The position numbers and the translations under genes were made by a program. The notes below the pieces were generated by a model. It saw only the letters and a program-made list of their open reading frames with translations. It made no database searches and was not told where the DNA came from. DNA of 53,687 nucleotides. Source: Actinomycetes bacterium. GTDB taxonomy: Bacteria > Actinomycetota > Acidimicrobiia > IMCC26256 > Chersky-534. Each line of letters starts with the position of its first letter. Position 1 is the stretch's first letter. The stretch covers positions 1-53,687 of the forward strand of contig JAODBH010000218.1 of NCBI GenBank assembly GCA_025463865.1, given 5' to 3'. Shown piece after piece: positions 10,863 through 18,684 of the stretch.

Positions 10863-11488
10863 CCGCCGAGCAGATCTCCATCGGCGCCGGACACGACGCG
10901 GAGCACACCGGCACCGGCGTGAGCAACACCAAGCTGGCGATCTGGCTGTTCCTCTCCTCCGACTTCCTCTTCTTCGGTGCGTTCATCTCGGCGTTCCTGC
11001 TCTATGCCGACCGCACCCCCGCAGGAGCGAAGCAGCTCACCGACGAGCTCAACATCCCGTTCACGTCGGCCACGTCGTTCATCCTGCTGATGAGCTCGCT
11101 CACCATGGTCCTGGCCCTGGCGGCGATCCAGCGGGGCGACCACCGCCGGGTGCGGATCTGGATCCTGGCCACCGCCCTGTTCGGTGCGGTCTTCATCGGC
11201 GGCCAGGTCTTCGAGTTCACCGAGTTCGTCCGCAACGGCTACGCCCTGCAGACCAGCACCCAGAGCAGCGCCTTCTTCGTGCTCACCGGATTGCATGGTG
11301 CCCACGTGACCATCGGTATCATCTGGTTGCTGTCACTGTGGGGCCTGAGCTCCCAGGGGCGGCTCAAGACGGCGGATGCACCGAAGGTCGAGCTCGCGGG
11401 CCTCTACTGGCACTTCGTCGATGTGGTCTGGATCGTGATCTTCACCGTCATCTACCTCATCACCCCTCTGACCCAAGGGACCAAATGA
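10859..11488 (+). CDS. ctaE: Cytochrome c oxidase subunit III
   Basis: FFVLTGLHGAHVTIGIIWL, YWHFVDVVWIVIFTVIYL; ATGA overlap with ctaD. Confidence 0.94.
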   Translation: MTAEQISIGAGHDAEHTGTGVSNTKLAIWLFLSSDFLFFGAFISAFLLYADRTPAGAKQLTDELNIPFTSATSFILLMSSLTMVLALAAIQRGDHRRVRIWILATALFGAVFIGGQVFEFTEFVRNGYALQTSTQSSAFFVLTGLHGAHVTIGIIWLLSLWGLSSQGRLKTADAPKVELAGLYWHFVDVVWIVIFTVIYLITPLTQGTK

Positions 11489-11901
11489 GCGACCAGGACG
11501 CACCGTCGGGGAGCACGCTCGTCGAGCACATCGGTCCCGAGGGTGAGTACGAGGCCCCGGCCGAGCTGGGCCCGGAAGGCATCCTCCTGCCGGGTGAGCT
11601 CCACGCCCACCCGGACCCGTTGCAGTACGTGCTCATCGCGGTCTTCCTCTGCGCGGTCACCGCGGTCGAGGTGCTGCTCTATTACGCCGACGGCACCATC
11701 GCCACGTGGGCGCTCGTCACGCTGCTCCTTGCGCTGGCCTTCACCAAGTTCGTCACCGTCGCGGCCTACTACATGCACCTCAAGACCGACGCCAGGGTCT
11801 TCCGCAGGTTCTTCATCCTGGGTGGGATCGGCGCGCTCGTCATCTTTCTGATCGCGCTGACGACCCTGCACGTCTTCAGCGGCGGGTCATGGGCTGGCTG
11901 A
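11485..11901 (+). CDS. Prokaryotic cytochrome c oxidase subunit IV
   Basis: Small TM protein with VTVAAYYMHLKTDARVFRRFF motif, in cox operon. Confidence 0.85.
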   Translation: MSDQDAPSGSTLVEHIGPEGEYEAPAELGPEGILLPGELHAHPDPLQYVLIAVFLCAVTAVEVLLYYADGTIATWALVTLLLALAFTKFVTVAAYYMHLKTDARVFRRFFILGGIGALVIFLIALTTLHVFSGGSWAG

Positions 11902-12788
11902 TCGGGGCGACGTCTCCGCTCGGCCCGGCCCACTTCCCGGCTTGGTCGCCGCACCCCGACGTCTGGCTGCTCGTGGCGCTGATCGGCGCCGGCTACGCGC
12001 TCGCCGTGACCCGGCTCGGGCCGCTGCACGCACCGGATCCGCACCACCCGGTCACCGGCCGACAGGCCACCGCGTTCTGCCTCGGTCTCCTGACCATGTG
12101 GATCGCCTCCGACTGGCCGGTCCACGACGTCGCCGAGAAGTCGCTCTACAGCATCCACATGGCGCAGCACATGGCCTTCACCTTCGTGGCCGCGCCCCTC
12201 TTCCTGCTCGGCACGCCCGCGTGGATGGCCCGGTGGATCCTGAGCCCGCGGTGGCTCTTCGCGACGGCCCGGTGGTTGTCCCGGTTCTTCCCCGCGGTGG
12301 TCATCTACAACGTCGTGTTGGTGCTCGCGCACTGGCCGGCGGTGGTGAACCTCACCATCGAGAACGGTCTCGCGCACTTCGTCGCGCACACGGTCATCCT
12401 GCTGTCGGGCCTCATCATCTGGATGCCCGTGTTCAGCCCGCTGCCGGAGATCCCGCGCTTCTCGCCGACGCTGGCGATGTTCTACCTGTTCCTCGAGTCG
12501 ATCCTCCCGACGATTCCCGCATCGTTCCTCACGCTCGGGAGCTCGCCGCTCTACAAGGTCTACGAGCGGGTACCGCAGCTCTACGGTCTCACCACCGTGG
12601 AAGACCAGCGCATCGCCGGCCTGGAGATGAAGCTCGGGGGCGGCCTGCTGATCTGGATGGCCATCGCTATCGTCTTCTTCCGGTGGGCGTCCGATGAGGA
12701 GCGCAAGGAGCGGGCATCCTCCGGCAAGCGACCGTCCCGCCACGCCGTCGACCGCGAGCTCAGCCAGATGGAGTTGACCAACCGATGA
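11889..12788 (+). CDS. Cytochrome c oxidase assembly protein, CtaG (caa3) family
   Basis: Multi-TM; DWPVHDVAEKSLYSIHMAQHMAFTFVAAPLFLLGTP; operon position. Confidence 0.88.
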   Translation: MGWLIGATSPLGPAHFPAWSPHPDVWLLVALIGAGYALAVTRLGPLHAPDPHHPVTGRQATAFCLGLLTMWIASDWPVHDVAEKSLYSIHMAQHMAFTFVAAPLFLLGTPAWMARWILSPRWLFATARWLSRFFPAVVIYNVVLVLAHWPAVVNLTIENGLAHFVAHTVILLSGLIIWMPVFSPLPEIPRFSPTLAMFYLFLESILPTIPASFLTLGSSPLYKVYERVPQLYGLTTVEDQRIAGLEMKLGGGLLIWMAIAIVFFRWASDEERKERASSGKRPSRHAVDRELSQMELTNR

Positions 12789-13441
12789 CGACCACCGAAA
12801 CGCCCGAAGCGCCGCAGCCGCCTGCCGCGCCGGAGGACAACGCCACGCGACGGGAGGAGTTCAAGACCCGGTTCGTGCTGCCGCTGCTGCTGCCGATCGG
12901 CTCGGCGCTGCTGCTCCTGGTGCTCGTCCTCAGCATCTCCAAGCTCTTCCTCGCGGGTGGGAAGAGCTCATGGGTGACCGCCACGATCATCACGCTGATG
13001 ATCCTCGGCGGCGCGGCGTGCCTGTCGGCCGCCCGCCGCATGCGCTCGTCGTCGATGACCGTCCTCGTCGGGATCGTCGTCGTCCTGACCCTGCTCTCGG
13101 GGATGGTCGTGCTGGGCGCGAGCGGTGAGGAGAAGGTGGGCACGGGTTTCGTCGCGCCGGCCGGACCCGCGGTCCAGACGCTGAAGGTCGAGGCGCTCCC
13201 GAGCATCAAGTTCGACAAGACCCAGTACGACCTGGGCAAGGCCGGCGTCACCGAGGTCGACTACGGCGACGGCGGCGGCTCGCACACGCTGGTGTTCGCC
13301 GGCATCGACGGCTTCGAGCTCGCCGTCCCCGGCGGCCCGACGAAGGGCAAGATCGATCTGAAGGCGGGTACGTACACGATCTACTGCACCGTGCCCGGCC
13401 ACCGCGCCCAGGGGATGGAAGCCAAGGTCGTCGTCAAGTGA
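12785..13441 (+). CDS. Membrane-anchored cupredoxin-like protein
   Basis: Three predicted TM segments then cupredoxin-like domain with SHTL...TYTIYCTVPGHRAQGM (His-Cys-His-Met). Confidence 0.75.
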   Translation: MTTTETPEAPQPPAAPEDNATRREEFKTRFVLPLLLPIGSALLLLVLVLSISKLFLAGGKSSWVTATIITLMILGGAACLSAARRMRSSSMTVLVGIVVVLTLLSGMVVLGASGEEKVGTGFVAPAGPAVQTLKVEALPSIKFDKTQYDLGKAGVTEVDYGDGGGSHTLVFAGIDGFELAVPGGPTKGKIDLKAGTYTIYCTVPGHRAQGMEAKVVVK

Positions 13442-13824
13442 TCGCCGGCCGCCGCGCGGCGGCGGTCGTCGGGATCGCGGTCGGCGCCCTCGGGTTGCTC
13501 GCGGCCTGTGGTGGCTCGAAGTCGAGCTACAAGCCGCCGTCCGGTGCCGCGGTCGCGACGCTCCGGCTCGACGCGGGCAACTTCTTCTTCACGCCGAAGA
13601 ACCCGTCCGAGCCCGCGGGCATCATCGAGATCGACCTCAAGAACGTGTCGGGCATCCAGCACACGCTGGCGATCTCGGGCGTCAAGGGCTTCGAGCTCAA
13701 GGTCAACAGCAAGGGCAGCACCGACGGCGAGAAGGTCGACCTGAAGACCGGCACCTACACCTTCTACTGCACGATCCCGGGCCATCGGGGCCAGGGCATG
13801 CAGGGCAAGCTCACCGTCAAGTAG
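13438..13824 (+). CDS. Cupredoxin-domain lipoprotein
   Basis: Lipobox GLLAACGG; QHTL...TYTFYCTIPGHRGQGM type-1 Cu ligand pattern. Confidence 0.82.
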   Translation: MIAGRRAAAVVGIAVGALGLLAACGGSKSSYKPPSGAAVATLRLDAGNFFFTPKNPSEPAGIIEIDLKNVSGIQHTLAISGVKGFELKVNSKGSTDGEKVDLKTGTYTFYCTIPGHRGQGMQGKLTVK

Positions 13825-14773
13825 GCGGTCCGGCGAGGGGTTCGGCGTCGGGTACCGGCGCCAGGGCCGGGACCACCATCCGCAGCGCGCCGCGTGTGCC
13901 TTCGAGGCGGGCCGGCAGCGCGCCCGCGCTGTCGCCGCTCGCGTAGAGCTCGAGGGCGCCCTCGCCGGCTTCGATGCTTTCGATCTCCACGAGCCGTCCG
14001 CGCCAGGTCTGGACCTCGTCGCGGTCGACGTGACCGCCCTTGAACACCTGCGGGAACGTCCGCAGGAACCGCGCGCGCGACACCGGGCCGACGGCGATCA
14101 CGTCGAGCATGCCGTCATCGAGGGCTGCGTTCGGCGTCACTCGCATCCCGCCGCCGTACGAGCGGCTGTTGCCGACCGCGACGAGCCACGACTCGATCAT
14201 GTGGGCCTCGCCGTCGACGGTGAGCAGGAAGCGGCGCGGCTTGTAGGTGGCGAGGGTGCGGAGCATGGCGACGATGTAGAGGGTGGTGCCGCGGAGGCGT
14301 TGCACCCCGTTGGCCCACTCGTTCGCGGCGGCGTCGAAGCCGGTGCTCGCGACCGTGCAGAACCACGTTGGCGCCTCGTGTGGGGAGCGACCACCGGCCC
14401 ACGCCCGGCCGAGATCCACTCGGGCGATCCGGCCGGCTTCGAGCACCGCGAAGCTGTCGAGCGGATTGCCGACGTCGAAGCCGAGATGCCGGGCGAAGTC
14501 GTTGCCGGATCCGGACGGCACGAGCGCGAGCAGGCCGTCGGTCTCCGCCGCGATGCCCGCGAGCTCGCCGACGGTTCCGTCGCCGCCGCACGCGAGCACG
14601 CCGCGCCCGGCCGCGAACGCCTGGCGCGCGAGCGTGTGGCCGTGCTCCGCGCTCGTCGGCACCTGCAGGTCGATGTCGAGCGCGGAGGCCGCGCACGCCG
14701 CGTGCAGCTCGGGCAGGAGCTTGCGGGTCCGGCCCCGGCCGGCGGCGGGATTGACGATCGCGGTCCACTGCAC
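13817..14773 (-). CDS. Diacylglycerol kinase/YegS-type lipid kinase
   Basis: TAIVNPAAGRGRTRKLL, ACGGDGTVGELAG, LVPSGSGNDFARHLG; GTG start at 14773 supported by TAGATT 7 nt upstream. Confidence 0.87.
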   Translation of the reverse strand: MQWTAIVNPAAGRGRTRKLLPELHAACAASALDIDLQVPTSAEHGHTLARQAFAAGRGVLACGGDGTVGELAGIAAETDGLLALVPSGSGNDFARHLGFDVGNPLDSFAVLEAGRIARVDLGRAWAGGRSPHEAPTWFCTVASTGFDAAANEWANGVQRLRGTTLYIVAMLRTLATYKPRRFLLTVDGEAHMIESWLVAVGNSRSYGGGMRVTPNAALDDGMLDVIAVGPVSRARFLRTFPQVFKGGHVDRDEVQTWRGRLVEIESIEAGEGALELYASGDSAGALPARLEGTRGALRMVVPALAPVPDAEPLAGPPT

Positions 14774-14819
14774 CGCGGAGAATCTAGGGGGTCGACGGCG
14801 CAGGGGTAGCGTGCCCGCC

Positions 14820-15545
14820 GTGGTCCGTGGCATCGACGCTTCCAACATCCCCAAGCACGTCGCCCTGGTCATGGACGGCAACGGGCGGTGGGCGCAGCGA
14901 CGAGGACTGAAGCGCACCGAGGGCCACGCGGCCGGCGAAGAAGCCCTGTTCGACACCGTGAACGGCGGCCTCGACCTCGGGCTGCAGTGGATGACGGTCT
15001 ACGCGTTCAGCACCGAGAACTGGCGCCGTCCGCTCGACGAGGTCCGGTTCCTCATGAACTTCAACGAATCGTTGCTGCTGCGTCGCCGCGACGAGCTGAA
15101 CGACCTCGGTGTGCGCATCCGCTTCATCGGCCGTCGCACCGGTCGCGTCCCGGGCCGTTTGCGCCGGCGCATCGAGGAGGCCGAGGAGCTCACCCGGGCG
15201 AACCGGCGGATGACGCTCACGTTCGCGTTCAACTACGGCGGTCGGGCCGAGCTCGTCGACGCGGTGCAGTCGATCGCGCAGGAGGTTCGCGATGGCCGGC
15301 TCGATCCCGGCCGGATCGACGACAAGGTGATCGCCCGCCACCTCTACGCGCCCGACATGCCCGACCCCGACCTCCTGGTGCGGACGTCGGGGGAGTACCG
15401 GGTCTCGAACTACCTCCTGTGGGAGAGCGCGTACTCCGAATTCGTCTTCACCGACGTGCTCTGGCCCGACTTCCGCCGCGAGCACCTCTTCGACGCCGTC
15501 CGCGAGTTCCAGCGCCGCAACCGCCGCTTCGGCGCCATCGAATGA
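14820..15545 (+). CDS. uppS: Isoprenyl transferase (UPP synthase family)
   Basis: PKHVALVMDGNGRWAQRRG, FNYGGRAELVDAV, DLLVRTSGEYRVSNYLLWESAYSEFVFTDVLWPDF. Confidence 0.95.
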   Translation: MVRGIDASNIPKHVALVMDGNGRWAQRRGLKRTEGHAAGEEALFDTVNGGLDLGLQWMTVYAFSTENWRRPLDEVRFLMNFNESLLLRRRDELNDLGVRIRFIGRRTGRVPGRLRRRIEEAEELTRANRRMTLTFAFNYGGRAELVDAVQSIAQEVRDGRLDPGRIDDKVIARHLYAPDMPDPDLLVRTSGEYRVSNYLLWESAYSEFVFTDVLWPDFRREHLFDAVREFQRRNRRFGAIE

Positions 15546-15566
15546 TCGCAGAACTACACTCGTGTC

Positions 15567-16280
15567 ATGCCGTTGTACCGGGATCAGGGGGTGGTGCTGC
15601 GCACCATCAAGCTCGGGGAGGCGGACCGCATCGTCAACATCATGAGCCAGGGTCGGGGCAAGATCCGGGCCGTGGCCAAGGGTGTGCGCAAGTCGGGCAG
15701 CCGCTTCGGCGCCCGCCTCGAGCCCACGAGCCACATCGCCTTCCAGTGCTACGAGGGCCGAGAGCTCGACGTCGTCACGCAGGTCGAGACGATCGACGCG
15801 TTCCGGCCGTTGCGGGAGCACTACGGCTGCCTCACCCACGCGGTGGCGATGCTCGAGTCCGTCGACCAGGTCGCGCAGGAGGGGGAGCGCAACCTCGCGG
15901 TCTACCGGATGCTGGTGAACGCGCTCCGGACGCTGGCCGGCAACCCGACGCCCCTGGTGGCCACCGCCTTCTTCTGGAAGCTCCTCAGCCTGGAAGGCGT
16001 GCACCCGCAGCTGTCGGAGTGCGTCCGCTGCGGGGCTGACGAGGAGCCGTTTCCCGCGTTCGACCTCGCGGAGGGCGGGGTCCTGTGCAACGACTGCCGG
16101 GTCACCGGCCGTCGCCTCGACCCCGCGAGCCTCGTGCTGATGCGCCGCATGCTGGAGGGCGAGCTGCGCCGGGCGCTGGCCGAACCGCCGGGTCCGGTCG
16201 CCGACGACGTCGAGCAGCTCGCGGTCGCCGCGCTGGAGTACCACCTCGAACGCCGGTTGCGCAGCGCAAGCCTGCTCTGA
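15567..16280 (+). CDS. recO: DNA repair protein RecO
   Basis: YRDQGVVLRTIKLGEADRIVNI, CxxC zinc residues (CVRCG, CNDC), era/uppS/recO neighbourhood. Confidence 0.94.
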   Translation: MPLYRDQGVVLRTIKLGEADRIVNIMSQGRGKIRAVAKGVRKSGSRFGARLEPTSHIAFQCYEGRELDVVTQVETIDAFRPLREHYGCLTHAVAMLESVDQVAQEGERNLAVYRMLVNALRTLAGNPTPLVATAFFWKLLSLEGVHPQLSECVRCGADEEPFPAFDLAEGGVLCNDCRVTGRRLDPASLVLMRRMLEGELRRALAEPPGPVADDVEQLAVAALEYHLERRLRSASLL

Positions 16281-16337
16281 TCGCGGGTGGCGCAATCGCG
16301 GCGGGTGGTCCGGAACCCGCCGGTAGGCTGCGGCCAT

Positions 16338-17651
16338 ATGGCCAACCCCGACCGCATGGACACGATCGTCAATCTCGCCAAGCGCAGAGGTCTGGTCTTC
16401 CCGTCCTCCGACATCTACGGCGGCTTCCGCTCCACCTGGGACTACGGGCCGCTCGGCGTCCTGCTCAAGCGCAACGTCAAGGATGCCTGGTGGCGTTCGA
16501 TGGTGCAGCTGCGTGACGACGTCGTCGGCCTCGACTCCGCCATCCTCATGGCCCCCGCGGTCTGGGAGGCGAGCGGCCACTTGGCCACGTTCACCGACCC
16601 TCTCGTCGACTGCAAGGTCTGCAAGGAGCGCTTCCGCGCCGACCAGCTGCCGGATTCGGGCGCGTGTCCGAACTGCGGGTCGAAGGACTCGTTCACCGAG
16701 GCCCGCAACTTCAACCTGATGTTCAAGACCCACGTGGGCCCGGTGGAGGACGAGGGCGCGGTGGCCTACCTGCGGCCCGAGACGGCCCAGGGCATCTTCG
16801 TCAACTTCGCCAACGTGCTCACCACGAGCCGCAAGAAGCCGCCGTTCGGCATCGCCCAGATCGGCAAGTCGTTCCGCAACGAGATCACCCCTGGCAACTT
16901 CATCTTCCGCACGCGCGAGTTCGAGCAGATGGAGATGGAGTTCTTCGTCCCGCCCGACGAGAGCGAGCAGTGGTTCGAGTACTGGTGCGCCGAGCGCTAC
17001 CGCTGGTACACCGACCTCGGCATGCCCGAGGAGATGCTGCGCCTGCGCCCGCACGAGGAGTCGGAGCTCTCGCACTATTCGACCGGCACCTCGGACGTCG
17101 AGTTCCAGTACCCGTGGGGTTGGGGCGAGCTCGAGGGCATCGCCAAGCGCACCGACTACGACCTCAAGCAGCACGCGAAGTTCTCGGGCAAGGATCTGAG
17201 CTACTTCGACCAGGAGAACGACACGCGCTACGTCCCCTACGTGGTCGAGCCCGCGGCCGGCGCCGACCGCGCGACCCTGGCGTTCCTCCTCGCGGCCTAC
17301 GACGAGGAGGAGGTCAAGGGGGAGAAGCGGGTCGTCCTGCGCCTTCACCACCGCCTCGCGCCGAACAAGGTGGCCGTCCTGCCGCTCTCGAAGAACGAGA
17401 GGCTCACACCCCGGGCGCAGGAGATCGCGGCCATGGTGCGGGCCGAGTACCAGATCGACTACGACCAGTCGGGTGCCATCGGCCGCCGGTACCGTCGCCA
17501 GGACGAGGTCGGCACGCCGTATTGCGTCACCGTCGACTTCGAGACCCTCGACGACGACGCGGTGACGGTCCGCGAGCGCGACACGATGGCCCAGGACCGC
17601 ATTCCGGTCACCGGCCTGATCGCCTACCTGCGGGACCATCTCTCGGGTTGA
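16338..17651 (+). CDS. glyS: Glycyl-tRNA synthetase (alpha2 type)
   Basis: [60 protein letters not shown]. Confidence 0.97.
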   Translation: MANPDRMDTIVNLAKRRGLVFPSSDIYGGFRSTWDYGPLGVLLKRNVKDAWWRSMVQLRDDVVGLDSAILMAPAVWEASGHLATFTDPLVDCKVCKERFRADQLPDSGACPNCGSKDSFTEARNFNLMFKTHVGPVEDEGAVAYLRPETAQGIFVNFANVLTTSRKKPPFGIAQIGKSFRNEITPGNFIFRTREFEQMEMEFFVPPDESEQWFEYWCAERYRWYTDLGMPEEMLRLRPHEESELSHYSTGTSDVEFQYPWGWGELEGIAKRTDYDLKQHAKFSGKDLSYFDQENDTRYVPYVVEPAAGADRATLAFLLAAYDEEEVKGEKRVVLRLHHRLAPNKVAVLPLSKNERLTPRAQEIAAMVRAEYQIDYDQSGAIGRRYRRQDEVGTPYCVTVDFETLDDDAVTVRERDTMAQDRIPVTGLIAYLRDHLSG

Positions 17652-17727
17652 CGCCCCGCGGTGCCCGGGCTCGCCGTCCGCTTCCCGATGGCCGCCAGGC
17701 GCTCGAGGCCCCTATCCTCTGGTTCTC

Positions 17728-18582
17728 ATGGCCAAAGGGAAGTACTCCAAGCGCCGCGATGTCGGCGGTACCGACGGTGACGCGACGCTCGACGCCGAGG
17801 CGTCGGACGACACGATCGTCGACCTGACCTCGCTCGACGTCGGCGACGCTCCGGACGACCGCGCCCCGGAGCCGCCGCGCACGACCGTCGCGCCCCGGCC
17901 CTCGATGACCCGCCTGTACAAGGCCGATCCGAAGGGTGGGACCAAGGCCCGCGGCAGCGGTCGGGTCACGCCGGCCAAGGCCAGCGCGCAGCCGATGTCG
18001 AAGGAAGACCGCCGCGCCGCGCGGATCGAGGCCCGCCAGGCCGCCCGGTCGAAGGCCCGACCCGTCGCCGATACCCACGCCGCCGATGGCGCCCGGCTCG
18101 CGCCGATCCCGTCCCGCGGGTTCGCGGCCATCATCGACATCGTCGTCGTCGGCATCCTCTACATCGGTATCAGCCGGTTGGTCGGAGCCATCTACGGCAC
18201 GACCAAGAACAACGGGTACAAAGGCGCGGGCAACCTCGTCATCGTGCTGGCCACCTTCGTGATGGTGCTGCTCTACGCCGTGCCGTCGGTCGCGCGTACC
18301 GGCCAGACGCTGGGCCACCGCATCCTCAAGCTGCGGGTCCGGGTCGAGGGCAAAGAAGGGCCGCCGGGATGGGCGGTGGCGTTCCGGCGCTACGTCCTGA
18401 TCGCCGCGCTGCCCAACCTGCCGACGCTCGGGTCGCTGCTCGCGATGTTCGCGGGCCTGTCGTTCTACGTGTTCAAGGACGGGCGCAGCCTGCTCGACCG
18501 GGTGGCCAAGACCCAGGTCATCGCCTACGGACCCGAACGGGCGGGATCCTCGCTCTGGGGCCGCCGGCCGGGCCGCGCGTAG
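17728..18582 (+). CDS. RDD family membrane protein with charged N-terminal extension
   Basis: RGFAAIIDIVVVGILY...GQTLGHRILKLRV; N-terminal ~120 aa low complexity. Confidence 0.85.
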   Translation: MAKGKYSKRRDVGGTDGDATLDAEASDDTIVDLTSLDVGDAPDDRAPEPPRTTVAPRPSMTRLYKADPKGGTKARGSGRVTPAKASAQPMSKEDRRAARIEARQAARSKARPVADTHAADGARLAPIPSRGFAAIIDIVVVGILYIGISRLVGAIYGTTKNNGYKGAGNLVIVLATFVMVLLYAVPSVARTGQTLGHRILKLRVRVEGKEGPPGWAVAFRRYVLIAALPNLPTLGSLLAMFAGLSFYVFKDGRSLLDRVAKTQVIAYGPERAGSSLWGRRPGRA

Positions 18583-18684
18583 CACCGCCCGCGTACCCCG
18601 TAACGATCCCGCCGGTCGGTAGTCTGAGTGGTTCGCGGCCGCGCCCCCCTTGCGTGCGGCCCACCGACGAGTTCCGGAGGCACG

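Noticed and set aside
14784-17639. 951-aa minus-strand ORF
   Set aside because: Antisense to uppS, recO and glyS; composition is Arg/Asp/Glu/His/Leu shadow-frame typical of high-GC DNA with no recognisable domain.
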